45,275 nucleotides of DNA, from assembly GCA_964367905.1 (NCBI GenBank), contig CAYIZP010000025.1:1-45275 (forward strand), written 5' to 3'. Shown here piece by piece: positions 16,977 through 25,527 of the stretch; positions within the stretch are counted from its first letter, which is position 1; each line of letters begins with the position of its first letter. Below the pieces are notes generated by a model. It was not told where the DNA came from, did no database searches, and was given only the letters and a program-made list of their open reading frames with translations. Made by a program: the position numbers and the translations under genes. Source of the stretch: CAUPWF01 sp964367905. GTDB lineage: Bacteria > Bacillota > Clostridia > Lachnospirales > Lachnospiraceae.

Positions 16977-16986
16977 GGAGGCAGTC

Positions 16987-17817
16987 ATGATAGAAAAAAA
17001 TTCAAAGATAAAAAGGATCTTATTGACCCTTGTATTAGGAATATTTGGAATCGTCATGATATTCCCGATCGCTTGGATGTTGTCCGCATCGTTTAAGTTT
17101 GAAGCCGATGTATTCAAGATGCCGATTGAGTGGATTCCGCAGAATATTAACACAGGAAATTACGCAACAGCAACGACAGACTTTCCATTCTTTCAATGGT
17201 ATTTTAATACAGCATTCGTAACATTTTTAGTTGTAGTATTCGTGTTACTATTTAGCTCTTTATCGGGATATGCGTTTGCGAAATTGAGATTTGCAGGAAA
17301 GAATCTAATCTTCGCATTGTTCATTGCAACATTGATGATACCGAACCAAGTTCGCTTGATACCACAGTTCTTAATCTTTAGCGAATTAGGATTGATAGAC
17401 AATTTACTTTCGGTTGCACTACCATGGGCGTTTAATGGTTTCTCCATATTCCTGATGAGACAGTTCTTTGCATCGATACCAGATGAACTACTGGAAGCAG
17501 CAAGAATCGATGGTAGCAACGAGTATCGAACATTCTTCCAGATTGTGTTACCGCTTGCGAAGTCACAATTAGCGGCACTCTTCATACTCGCATTTACATG
17601 GGGGTGGAACGAATACATGGGACCATTGGTTTACATCAATGATATTGGAAAGCAAATGCTATCGGTTGGTATTGCAAGCTTTAGAGGAGAGTATTCATCA
17701 AACTTCTCGGTACAGATGGCGGGAGCAACATTGGCTTTGGTACCAATTATCGTAGTATATGTTATTTCACAGCGTCAGTTCATTCAAGGGATTGCACTGT
17801 CGGGAACAAAAGGTTAA
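16987..17817 (+). CDS. Oligosaccharide ABC transporter permease (MalG/UgpE, CUT1)
   Basis: A 276-residue partner permease of the CUT1 importer, with six membrane helices starting ILLTLVLGIFGIVMIFPIAW and the EAA loop EAARIDGSNEYRTFFQIVLPL. AAGGAGG precedes the start by 6 bases, 10 bp after the MalF-type gene. It should form the heterodimeric channel with the preceding permease and receive substrate from the lipoprotein at 17890. Confidence 0.92.
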   Translation: MIEKNSKIKRILLTLVLGIFGIVMIFPIAWMLSASFKFEADVFKMPIEWIPQNINTGNYATATTDFPFFQWYFNTAFVTFLVVVFVLLFSSLSGYAFAKLRFAGKNLIFALFIATLMIPNQVRLIPQFLIFSELGLIDNLLSVALPWAFNGFSIFLMRQFFASIPDELLEAARIDGSNEYRTFFQIVLPLAKSQLAALFILAFTWGWNEYMGPLVYINDIGKQMLSVGIASFRGEYSSNFSVQMAGATLALVPIIVVYVISQRQFIQGIALSGTKG

Positions 17818-17889
17818 TAACAAATCAATATGTTAATTAAAATTCAAAACGAATTTAAATTATAAAAATGAAAGAGAAGGAGACAGATT

Positions 17890-19278
17890 ATGAAAAAAAA
17901 CGTAGTAAGTAAGTTATTGGCAGGTTTATTGGTAGTAGGTATGATGGCGAGCTCATTGGTAGCTTGTGCTCCAGCAGCAGACAGCAGTGCACCAGCGGCA
18001 AGTGAAGGCGATGATGCACCTGCGGAGGATGCAAGTGAAGAAAGTAGCGGAGAAAAGAAACAGTTTGTCATCCATCAAAACGGTATGGATGAGGAGCAGA
18101 AGATGATTGCAGCGGTAGAAGAGCTTCAGGCTATGGAGAAATACGCAGATGTAGAATTCGTATTTTACGGACGTGACGCAGACTTTGCAACAAAGATTCC
18201 TACTCAAATCGCAGGTGGAGAGCAATACGACCTTATGATTGCAGCAAACCCGATTGAACAACAGAAATATGCAGACGAAGGACTTGCACAACCTCTTGAT
18301 GATGCAATTGCTGAATTAGGAATTGATTGGGAAGCGGAATTTGGACCATATGCGAAGAACTCTATGAACAATGGAGAGATATACACAATTCCTCATAACG
18401 TAACAAGATGGGTAATTACATATAATAAAGATGTATTTGATGCGGCAGGTGTTGAATATCCAGACCCATTGGTACCGATGACTTGGGATGAGTATGCAGA
18501 CATTGCAAAACAATTGACACAAGGTGATGGCGCTGAGAAGACTTATGGTGCATTCTACCTACCTTGGACATCATTCTACTATGGATCAGCAATCATGGAA
18601 TTAGGTGGTGGAGAAGGATTCTTCAATGCAGATGGAATGTCTAATATTGAAGACCCAGCATTCTCTACATCAGTAGAGCGTCTTTACAACATGATGCATG
18701 TAGATGAGTCAACACCTACACACGCAAATGCATTGACAGCAAAGACAGGACCTACAGACTTCATGAATGGTAAATACGGTATGACAATCGGTGGCGGTTG
18801 GAATCTATCATGGGCAATGGACTTCGAATCCTATCCACGTGAGTGGAAAGTTGGTGTAGCACCAATGCCAGTTGACGAAGGAGAAGAGCAAAAGACTTGG
18901 GGTATTGTAAATGGATATATCGTTCCAATTACAGCAGCAGACCCAACATTCTCAGTAGAAGTTGCTATGGACTTAGTGAAATTAGCAGCAAAATATTCAG
19001 ATACAACCGAATCAGCAGTGAGAACAGTAGAGCAATCAAACCTATTTGTGGAAGCTTCTGAAATATTAGCAGATGACGATTTAACTCTAGACATCTTATT
19101 GGGAGTATTTGCTAATCCTGATACAATCTTCTTGAATGAAAAGATTACAGGAAAGAACCCAGTAGAATACGATACAATCTATGGAGAAGAAATGCAAAAA
19201 TACTTAGTAGATGAAGCGACATTAGAAGAAGCAATTGCAAATGTTAAGACTCGTGTTGACGAGATGTTAGCAGAATAG
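17890..19278 (+). CDS. Oligosaccharide ABC transporter substrate-binding lipoprotein (SBP family 1)
   Basis: A 462-residue extracellular solute-binding protein. The signal peptide has a lipobox LVAC with Cys26, then an Ala/Ser/Glu-rich linker to about residue 56. The mature part has family-1 hallmarks, such as a YDLMIAANP region, YTIPHNVTRWVITYNKDVFDAAGVEYPDP-type segments, TWDEYADIAKQLT and MNGKYGMTIGGGWN. It captures the oligosaccharide for the permeases just upstream. Given the cytoplasmic sulfatase and glycosidases downstream, the ligand is probably a sulfated or anhydrosugar-containing oligosaccharide (inference). Confidence 0.9.
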   Translation: MKKNVVSKLLAGLLVVGMMASSLVACAPAADSSAPAASEGDDAPAEDASEESSGEKKQFVIHQNGMDEEQKMIAAVEELQAMEKYADVEFVFYGRDADFATKIPTQIAGGEQYDLMIAANPIEQQKYADEGLAQPLDDAIAELGIDWEAEFGPYAKNSMNNGEIYTIPHNVTRWVITYNKDVFDAAGVEYPDPLVPMTWDEYADIAKQLTQGDGAEKTYGAFYLPWTSFYYGSAIMELGGGEGFFNADGMSNIEDPAFSTSVERLYNMMHVDESTPTHANALTAKTGPTDFMNGKYGMTIGGGWNLSWAMDFESYPREWKVGVAPMPVDEGEEQKTWGIVNGYIVPITAADPTFSVEVAMDLVKLAAKYSDTTESAVRTVEQSNLFVEASEILADDDLTLDILLGVFANPDTIFLNEKITGKNPVEYDTIYGEEMQKYLVDEATLEEAIANVKTRVDEMLAE

Positions 19279-19297
19279 ATTTTGTCCAATGCGTAAT

Positions 19298-19322
19298 GGG
19301 GGTGTGCAATTTGCGCACTCCC
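19298..19322 (+). terminator. Hairpin after the binding-protein gene
   Basis: A ten-base stem with two G-U pairs (19298-19307 with 19313-19322) around AATTT, 19 bp after the stop. There is no T-run, so it is either a weak terminator or an mRNA-stabilising 3' end. Confidence 0.45.
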
Positions 19323-19367
19323 AATTATGTGAAATAGTTAATGTGGAAATGGAATGGAGATAATTCC

Positions 19368-19398
19368 TTGCAAAACAAGGGCTTATAAGTTATCATAT
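19368..19398 (+). promoter_or_regulatory. Promoter with operator half-site before the GntR gene
   Basis: TTGCAA (19368-19373), 17 bases, TATCAT (19391-19396). The centre and right half match the shared operator exactly (TAAGT then TATCATAT, 19386-19398), but the left half is not conserved. This suggests weaker autoregulation of the GntR gene than of the transport operons. Confidence 0.5.
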
Positions 19399-19458
19399 AA
19401 AGAAAAGTACTTAGACAGAAGCCTTGAACGGATAGGATAGAGTAGGAAGGAATAAACA

Positions 19459-20127
19459 ATGACAAGAGTAGACAGTGCGGTTCTTGAAATCAAAGAGATG
19501 ATTATGAGTAATCAATACAATCAGGATGGATATCTCCCAAGTGAGGGAGAACTGAGTGAGCGACTAGAAGTGTCACGTGCTACCATTCGTGAAGCAGTTC
19601 GAACCTTAGAAGTACGTGGATTCGTGAAACGTGTTCACGGCAAAGGAATCCTCGTGATTAACAATGGTGTAAAAGTGCTTACACAATCCATGCACGATAT
19701 GTTCGAGTTAGAAGAATTAGAAGATGAAGATGTGTTAGAAGTAAGGTGGATTCTGGAGACCAAGGCAGCAGAGAAGGCAGCGGATTTAATTACACAAGAA
19801 GAACTGGATGAATTACATGATTTGATCGAGAAGATGGAAGAGTTTGATGAAATTGGAGATGAATATTTGAATATTGATCATCAGTTTCATAGAAAGTTAG
19901 CACAATGTTCACGAAACAAGATGTTATCTGTCATTGTAAATGCATATTCAGGATTGCTAGATAAAGTGATTAAGACTTCTACAAACACGAAGAATAATCT
20001 AGAGCGAGAATATCATTATCATAGAAATATATATGATGCAGTTGCCGAAGGCAATGCAAAGAAAGCGAAATTAATGATGGAAAACCATCTAAAAGCAGCT
20101 CATAGAAACAGAGGTGGAGTTCAGTAA
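19459..20127 (+). CDS. GntR-family (FadR/FCD subfamily) transcriptional regulator
   Basis: A 222-residue regulator with an N-terminal winged helix-turn-helix (about residues 5-72) showing the GntR signature LPSEGELSERLEVSRATIREAVRTLE. The C-terminal helical FCD domain (about residues 88-215) contains DHQFHRKLA and late HLKAAH segments, whose Asp/His residues bind metal and ligand in relatives. FCD regulators usually sense sugar acids such as gluconate, galactonate or keto-deoxy acids, matching the genes around it. Its probable operators are the ATATGATA-N5-TATCATAT sites in front of four operons, including its own. Repression relieved by an acid intermediate is the likely mode; this is inferred. 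Confidence 0.92.
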   Translation: MTRVDSAVLEIKEMIMSNQYNQDGYLPSEGELSERLEVSRATIREAVRTLEVRGFVKRVHGKGILVINNGVKVLTQSMHDMFELEELEDEDVLEVRWILETKAAEKAADLITQEELDELHDLIEKMEEFDEIGDEYLNIDHQFHRKLAQCSRNKMLSVIVNAYSGLLDKVIKTSTNTKNNLEREYHYHRNIYDAVAEGNAKKAKLMMENHLKAAHRNRGGVQ

Positions 20128-20129
20128 GA

Positions 20130-20154
20130 AAAGTGGATTTTAAAAATCCACTTT
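20130..20154. terminator. Palindrome at the GntR 3' end
   Basis: Twelve-base arms AAAGTGGATTTT and AAAATCCACTTT surround a single A, directly after the GntR stop. As RNA it would form a stem of about ten pairs with a small loop; the T-rich 3' arm could support partial termination before the aldolase gene. Confidence 0.5.
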
Positions 20155-20170
20155 AATGGAGTAATAGTTA

Positions 20171-20190
20171 TCGGATATCTGTTATATGAA
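20171..20190. promoter_or_regulatory. Weak copy of the shared operator before the aldolase gene
   Basis: The sequence around CGGATA-tctgt-TATATGAA resembles the TATGATA-tcagt-TATCATA motif (six of eight matches in the left arm, four of eight in the right) 13 bp before the aldolase start. No well-spaced -35 box accompanies it, so it is a candidate only. Confidence 0.3.
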
Positions 20191-20202
20191 GAGAGGAAGA
20201 AT

Positions 20203-20856
20203 ATGGATAATTGTGAAATTATAAAAGTGATAGAAGAGAAGAAAATTATAGCGATTGCACGCGGTGTGGATCCAGAAGATGCTGTGAAATTAGCAGAAGC
20301 CTTATACGAAGGAGGGATATGTCTTCTTGAGTTTACATTTAATATGAAGGACCCAGAAAGTAGAAACACGGATGCTTGTATCGAAGCGGTTTCTAAGGCG
20401 ATGAAAGGAAAAATGTATGTGGGTTGTGGCACAGCGTCTTACCCGCATTTAGTAGATAGAGCATATGAAGCAGGAGCGAATTTTATCATTTCTGCAGATG
20501 TGAATGAAGCAGTGATAAAGAGAACCAAGGAATTGGGATTAATCTCTATGCCTGGAGCATTAACAGGGACTGAAGCGATGAAGGCAGTGGCTGCAGGAGC
20601 TGATTTTGTAAAAATATTCCCTGTAGGGAATCTAGGTTCTGACTATGTGAAGGCATTGTGTGGACCATTTGGTCATATCAAATACCTCGCTGTTGGAGGA
20701 ATCAATGCAGGAAACGTGGCAGAGTATCTAAAAAAAGGCTGTGTAGGAGCAGGAGTAGGTGGTTCCCTAGTAAGCTTAGACTTAATCAAGAATGGCGAGT
20801 TTGACAAGATTACAGAAGCGGCGAGAGAATATATCAGAGCAATTGAAGCAGTTTAG
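20203..20856 (+). CDS. eda: 2-keto-3-deoxy-6-phosphogluconate/galactonate aldolase
   Basis: A 217-residue class I aldolase of the KDPG/KHG family, cleaving a 2-keto-3-deoxy-6-phospho sugar acid to pyruvate and glyceraldehyde-3-phosphate. The Schiff-base Lys137 lies in ADFVKIFPVGNLG, the general acid/base Glu43 in LEFTFN, and PGALTGTEA and the phosphate-binding AVGGINAGN/GVGGSLV segments are present. It is preceded by a GAGAGGAAG ribosome site and followed 16 bp later by a KDG kinase. The C4 epimer used (gluco or galacto) cannot be read from sequence. Confidence 0.9.
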   Translation: MDNCEIIKVIEEKKIIAIARGVDPEDAVKLAEALYEGGICLLEFTFNMKDPESRNTDACIEAVSKAMKGKMYVGCGTASYPHLVDRAYEAGANFIISADVNEAVIKRTKELGLISMPGALTGTEAMKAVAAGADFVKIFPVGNLGSDYVKALCGPFGHIKYLAVGGINAGNVAEYLKKGCVGAGVGGSLVSLDLIKNGEFDKITEAAREYIRAIEAV

Positions 20857-20872
20857 TTTGGAGGAAGAGACG

Positions 20873-21895
20873 ATGAGAAAAGTAGTGACTTTTGGAGAAA
20901 TAATGTTGAGACTAAATCCAGAGGGATATCTGAGATTTGTACAGGCAGATAAGTTCTGCACATCCTATGCGGGTGGAGAAGCGAGTGTGGCATTATCCTT
21001 GGCAAATTACGGAATGGATGCACACTATGTGACGGTATTACCGAAACATGAGATTGGGCAGATGACAGTCAATTCACTTCGAAGATTTGGTGTTAATACT
21101 TCGGACATTATCCGTGATGGAGACCGTATCGGAGTTCTTTATCTAGAAAAAGGAGCATCTCAGAGACCAAGTAAGGTCATCTATGATAGAAAAGGAAGTG
21201 CCCTAGCAACTTATGCACCAGAGAAATATGATTGGGAGAAAATCTTCGATGGGGCAGAGTGGTTTCATTTTACAGGAATTACACCAGCACTATCCGAAGA
21301 GGCAGCACAGGCAACATTCGATGCTGCAAAAAAGGCACATGAGATGGGGATTAAGGTGTCTTGCGACTTGAACTACAGAAGCAATCTATGGAGCAAGGCC
21401 GAGGCACAAGAGACTATGACCAAGATTATGCCATATGTGGATGTTTGTATCTCAAACGAAGAAGATGCTGCGGATGTATTTGGAATCAAAGCAGACGATA
21501 CAGATGTAACCACAGGAAAATTATCTCCAGAAGGTTACAGAAATGTGGTAAAACAGATGGTGGAGAGATTTGGATTCAAGAATGTAGCAATTACCTTACG
21601 CGGTTCCATATCTGCAAGTGATAACGAGTGGGCGGGAATGCTTTACGCAGATGGAGAATGCTATTTCTCTAAGAAATATCTGATTCATATCACAGACCGT
21701 GTGGGCGGTGGAGATAGTTTCGGAGGCGGACTGATTTACGCATTGATGGAAGAGAAGAAGCCACAAGATGCCATTGAATTCGCAGTAGCAGCTAGTTGTT
21801 TGAAGCAAACCATTGAGAATGATTATAACTTAGTAACAGTAGCAGAAGTTGAGAAATTGGCTGGAGGAGATGCCAGCGGACGTGTGCAGAGATAA
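20873..21895 (+). CDS. kdgK: 2-keto-3-deoxygluconate (or galactonate) kinase, PfkB family
   Basis: A 340-residue ribokinase-fold kinase that phosphorylates 2-keto-3-deoxy sugar acids at C6, feeding the aldolase just upstream. It begins VVTFGEIMLRLNPEGYLRF, a typical KDG kinase opening, with YAGGEASVALSLANYG and the C-terminal VGGGDSFGGGLIYAL carrying catalytic Asp281. Start 20873 was chosen because TTGGAGGAAG sits 8-15 bases before it; upstream in-frame codons run into the aldolase gene. It is 27 bp before the aldehyde dehydrogenase in the same operon. Confidence 0.9.
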   Translation: MRKVVTFGEIMLRLNPEGYLRFVQADKFCTSYAGGEASVALSLANYGMDAHYVTVLPKHEIGQMTVNSLRRFGVNTSDIIRDGDRIGVLYLEKGASQRPSKVIYDRKGSALATYAPEKYDWEKIFDGAEWFHFTGITPALSEEAAQATFDAAKKAHEMGIKVSCDLNYRSNLWSKAEAQETMTKIMPYVDVCISNEEDAADVFGIKADDTDVTTGKLSPEGYRNVVKQMVERFGFKNVAITLRGSISASDNEWAGMLYADGECYFSKKYLIHITDRVGGGDSFGGGLIYALMEEKKPQDAIEFAVAASCLKQTIENDYNLVTVAEVEKLAGGDASGRVQR

Positions 21896-21922
21896 ATATC
21901 GTAAATAGAAAGGGGTACCACC

Positions 21923-23335
21923 ATGTATTTAATGAGTATTAACGGGAAAGCCGTTGAAGGAGCAGGTAGAATTGAGAAAGTCATGAATCCAGCAACTGGA
22001 GAAGTAATGGCTGAATACAAGGCAGTAGATGCAGCACAATGTGAGGAAGCACTGGTAGCAGCAGACCAAGCATTTCGTATGTGGAGCAAGATGAGCATAG
22101 AAGAAAGAGGGTCTTGTATCTTAGCATTTCGTGAAGAATTGATTGAGAAACAAGAGGAATTGATAGCACTTTTGATGGAAGAGACAGGAAAGCCTCTAGC
22201 GAATGCGACTTATGACTATAAGATGCTGATTGATTGTTTACACTTCTTTAACGAAGATAATAAGAGATTGTGCGGAAAAATCATACCAAATAAAAATGGA
22301 AGTCATATCAACATGGTTGATCATGTGCCGCTTGGAGTTGTAGTTGGATATTTGGCATGGAACTTCCCGATTTTGAATCTGGGATATAAGCTGGGTCCTG
22401 TATTGGCATCTGGTTGTACTTGCGTATTGAAACCATCTTCAGTAACACCATTGACATCGCTGAAGATTGGAGAAATGGCACAGAAACACTTCCCAGAAGG
22501 GGTCATCAATATTATTTCGGGTCCTGCAAGCACCATTGCACCAATACTAAGTACTAGCCCAATTCCTAAGATGTTAACCATGATTGGGTCAAGTAGTGCA
22601 GGGAAGCAAGTCATCAAGGATAGTGCGGATTATTTAAGACACTATTCATTAGAACTAGGTGGAAATGCTCCATTTGTCGTAATGCCAGATGCGGATGTGA
22701 AGAAAGCAGCATTCTTCGCTTGCGATTTGAAATATGGAAATGCAGGTCAAGTGTGTGTATCGCCAAACCGTGTATTTATTCATGCAGATGTGTTGGATGA
22801 GTTTGTTGCAGAGGTGAAGGCCTTTGTGGATGGAATCACCTTGGCAGTCGGAGATGACTCCGAGCAGGTGTTGATGGGGCCAATTGCCACAGATGCAGCG
22901 GCGAATGATATGGTTACATTTACAGAGGATGCGGTAGCAAAGGGCGCAACATTGGTAGCAGGAGGAAAACGTACAGGTGTAGGATATTTCTTCCAACCGA
23001 CCATCTTACTGAATGTGACAAGAGAGATGAAAGTGTACCAAGAAGAGGTGTTTGGACCAATTATGTCCATCATTCCATTTACAGATGCAGACGATATTGT
23101 GGAGATGGCAAATGACACAGAATATGGATTAGCAGCCTATGTATTTACCAATGATTTAAGCAAGGCATTGTATCTGAGTGAAAATATTATGGCAGGAAGT
23201 GTCAGTGTCAATGAGCCACTATATGATTTCAACCTACCTCACGGTGGATTGAAGGAAAGTGGAGTTGGAAAAGATTGTTCGACTTATAGCTTAGAAGAGT
23301 ATTATTATATCAAGCGAGTATCAATCAAGAGATAG
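21923..23335 (+). CDS. NAD(P)-dependent aldehyde dehydrogenase (candidate anhydrogalactose dehydrogenase)
   Basis: A 470-residue aldehyde dehydrogenase with nucleophile Cys278 (GQVCVSPNR), general base Glu244 (LELGG), the AWNFP segment and GVGKD near the C-terminus. It is close to lactaldehyde/succinate-semialdehyde dehydrogenases in general layout. Within an operon of keto-deoxy acid kinase, aldolase and glycosidases, oxidation of a sugar that stays in the open aldehyde form is expected. 3,6-Anhydrogalactose is the classic example, giving 3,6-anhydrogalactonate for the enolase-superfamily enzyme. That substrate is inferred. GAAAGGGG precedes the ATG; ATG 21932 is also possible. Confidence 0.85.
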   Translation: MYLMSINGKAVEGAGRIEKVMNPATGEVMAEYKAVDAAQCEEALVAADQAFRMWSKMSIEERGSCILAFREELIEKQEELIALLMEETGKPLANATYDYKMLIDCLHFFNEDNKRLCGKIIPNKNGSHINMVDHVPLGVVVGYLAWNFPILNLGYKLGPVLASGCTCVLKPSSVTPLTSLKIGEMAQKHFPEGVINIISGPASTIAPILSTSPIPKMLTMIGSSSAGKQVIKDSADYLRHYSLELGGNAPFVVMPDADVKKAAFFACDLKYGNAGQVCVSPNRVFIHADVLDEFVAEVKAFVDGITLAVGDDSEQVLMGPIATDAAANDMVTFTEDAVAKGATLVAGGKRTGVGYFFQPTILLNVTREMKVYQEEVFGPIMSIIPFTDADDIVEMANDTEYGLAAYVFTNDLSKALYLSENIMAGSVSVNEPLYDFNLPHGGLKESGVGKDCSTYSLEEYYYIKRVSIKR

Positions 23336-23367
23336 TTTTGAATAGAAATCGATAGAGGAGAACCAGA

Positions 23368-25242
23368 ATGGATAAGTTTAGAACCTTTCATTTTGCCGAG
23401 ATACAAAATAGCACCTTACATGGTGGGTTTTGGGGCAAGAGGACAGAGAATTACATGGAGATTATCGAAAGCCAATTAGGTGCATTGCTTTGTGAAACAA
23501 ATTCAGCAAAGTTAAAGAATTTTGGCATTGCAGCGGGCATGGTAGAGGGCGAATTCTTCGGAGTAGAGTGGTCGGACGGAGACTGCTACAAGTTCTTAGA
23601 GGCTTGTTGTTATGTGTATCAAAACACAAAAGATCAAAAAGTATTAGACATCATCAATACTTATGTGCCTTGGATTGAGGGAGCGCAGGAGGAAGATGGT
23701 TATCTCAGTACGCAGATTACTTGTACCGACAGAGAACGTTGGGTGGATTATATGAACCATGAATTATACAATATGGGCCATTTTTTCACATTCTCTGTGG
23801 CTCATGTGAGAATCACAGGTGATCGCAGAATGATTGAGTGCGCGAAGAAGTTGGCAGACTACCTCTGGGATGTATTTAGTCCTTACCCAGTAGAATTGGC
23901 ACATTTTGGATTTAATCCGAGTCAGATTATGGGACTCTGTGAATTAGGTCAGGAAACCAAGAATGACAAGTACATCAAGCTTGCAGAAGTATTTGTAAAT
24001 ATGAGGGGAAGCCAACCAGGTGGAACGGATCAGAACCAAGACAAGACTCCTCTGAGAGAAGAATTCATGGCAGTGGGTCACGCGGTCACATCTACCTACC
24101 TATATGCAGGGGCTACCGATGTGTATGCATTGACAGGAGAGACCGCACTCATGGATGCACTAGATAGAATCTGGAAGGATCTCGTAGCGAAGAGAGTCTA
24201 TATCACAGGAGGGATGTGTCCAGACTTTATCGGACATTCAGAGCGTGGTAATGTGACATTTGAATCCCATGCGACAGAATATGTATTGCCAAATAAGATA
24301 GCATACAATGAATCTTGTGCGAACATAGGTGGAGCAATGTGGATGATGCGTATGTTAGCGGTAACGGGTGAGACAAAATACGGAGATTGGGCAGAACAGA
24401 TTCTGTATAATGCAGGAATCTCTGGATCGAACCTAAGTCTAACACGCTACTTCTACTCTAACCCATTATCTTATAGAAAAGAGGTGCAGATTCCATATGT
24501 AGTGGATATTTCAGATGAGAATCACAAGCTCAATGAGCAATATGCACACAAGGCGACGAAAAGATGGCATACCTTCACTTGTTGGTGTTGTCCACCACAA
24601 CTATTCCGTACCATGGCTGGAATCGGTAGATGGATTTATGGAGAGTCGGAATCAGAAGTATATGTGAATTTATTTGCAAATTGTGATTATGAAGGCGAGA
24701 ACGCCAAGTTATCGATGGAGACAAACTATCCATGGGATGGTTCGATTAAGATTGCGGTAAAAGAGGCAGACAATGCTTCTATCAATATTAGAATTCCATC
24801 GTGGTGCAAGAAACCAACTGTGAATGGCAAGGAAGTGCAGGGCGGCACTTATGCAAAGGTTCAGGTCAATACAGGAGGTGTAATTCAAATAGAATTGCCG
24901 ATGGACGTGACCTTTATGCAAGCCAATGCCAATGTGGAACAAGACAGAGGGATGATCTGCATCAAGCGAGGACCAATCGTATATTGTGCGGAAGGGTGTG
25001 ACAATACAGTTAAGCTAGATGATATCTATCTGGATGTAAAGGCGACCTATGTAGTGGAGCAGGAAGAGATGCTGAATGGAGTAGTAACGATTACGACAGA
25101 TGCTGTTGTCCGTGAACAAAAAGACGAGCTATACTATGAACTCATCACAGAAGAACATAGAGAGAAAGTGAAGTTTATTCCATATTACACATGGGCGAAC
25201 AGAGAAGAATCGGACATGAGTGTTTGGTTTCCGAAAGCATAA
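23368..25242 (+). CDS. GH127 glycosidase (beta-L-arabinofuranosidase / 3,6-anhydrogalactosidase family)
   Basis: A 624-residue DUF1680-type glycoside hydrolase with an alpha/alpha barrel followed by beta domains. Family segments include SDGDCYKFLEACCYVY, GAQEEDGYLST and HELYNMGHFF. The zinc/nucleophile set of characterised arabinofuranosidases is intact: Glu315 and Cys317 in YNESCANIG, and Cys407-Cys408 in CWCCPPQL. There is no signal peptide, so it acts on imported substrate. GH127 includes beta-L-arabinofuranosidases and, in marine carrageenan loci, 3,6-anhydro-D-galactosidases. The neighbouring sulfatase, GH2 and aldehyde dehydrogenase favour a galactan role, but the conserved Cys set also fits arabinofuranosidase. 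It is 32 bp after the dehydrogenase gene. Confidence 0.88.
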   Translation: MDKFRTFHFAEIQNSTLHGGFWGKRTENYMEIIESQLGALLCETNSAKLKNFGIAAGMVEGEFFGVEWSDGDCYKFLEACCYVYQNTKDQKVLDIINTYVPWIEGAQEEDGYLSTQITCTDRERWVDYMNHELYNMGHFFTFSVAHVRITGDRRMIECAKKLADYLWDVFSPYPVELAHFGFNPSQIMGLCELGQETKNDKYIKLAEVFVNMRGSQPGGTDQNQDKTPLREEFMAVGHAVTSTYLYAGATDVYALTGETALMDALDRIWKDLVAKRVYITGGMCPDFIGHSERGNVTFESHATEYVLPNKIAYNESCANIGGAMWMMRMLAVTGETKYGDWAEQILYNAGISGSNLSLTRYFYSNPLSYRKEVQIPYVVDISDENHKLNEQYAHKATKRWHTFTCWCCPPQLFRTMAGIGRWIYGESESEVYVNLFANCDYEGENAKLSMETNYPWDGSIKIAVKEADNASINIRIPSWCKKPTVNGKEVQGGTYAKVQVNTGGVIQIELPMDVTFMQANANVEQDRGMICIKRGPIVYCAEGCDNTVKLDDIYLDVKATYVVEQEEMLNGVVTITTDAVVREQKDELYYELITEEHREKVKFIPYYTWANREESDMSVWFPKA

Positions 25243-25250
25243 GTAACCGA

Positions 25251-25287
25251 GAAGTAGGTATCTGTTGAGCAAACAGATACCTACTTC
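25251..25287 (+). terminator. Strong hairpin after the GH127 gene
   Basis: A perfect 16-base stem (25251-25266 with 25272-25287) and a five-base loop begin 8 bp after the stop. The tail is TTAGATAATT rather than a T-run. It probably ends or attenuates the aldolase-to-GH127 transcript before the MITE-like insert. Confidence 0.7.
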
Positions 25288-25318
25288 TTAGATAATTGAG
25301 AAACAGTCAAATTTTGTT

Positions 25319-25461
25319 ATTGTAGATACACTGAAATCATTCCAGCAAGCCCGCTCCCGCTTCGTTGCCGTTAGCAGCGGTACTAAGATATCCAAATACG
25401 ATATCAAAGTGCCGGCTACGCCAAAGAGCATTGCTTATAATGATTTCGTTGTATCTACAAT
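25319..25461. mobile_element. MITE-like element with 23-bp imperfect terminal inverted repeats
   Basis: A 143-bp segment is bounded by inverted repeats. The outer 12 bases (ATTGTAGATACA at 25319-25330; TGTATCTACAAT at 25450-25461) are perfect, and after two unpaired or wobble positions the next nine (GAAATCATT / AATGATTTC) are perfect again. The interior is unusually GC-rich (about two thirds GC at 25342-25380) and can fold further, e.g. GATATC-N7-GATATC. It has no transposase. No clear target-site duplication is seen. Its right end may supply a weak promoter (TTGTAT, 16 bases, TATAGA) for the sulfatase gene. Confidence 0.5.
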
Positions 25462-25527
25462 TGAAGAATGTATAGAGTTTCCCAATTATCTAGGAATAGA
25501 AAATGTTATAGAAGGAGAGAGAAGAAG

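Noticed and set aside
25468..25527. Earlier ATG for the sulfatase
   Set aside because: It would add 20 residues before the first conserved strand; the strong GAAGGAGAGAG directly precedes ATG 25528.
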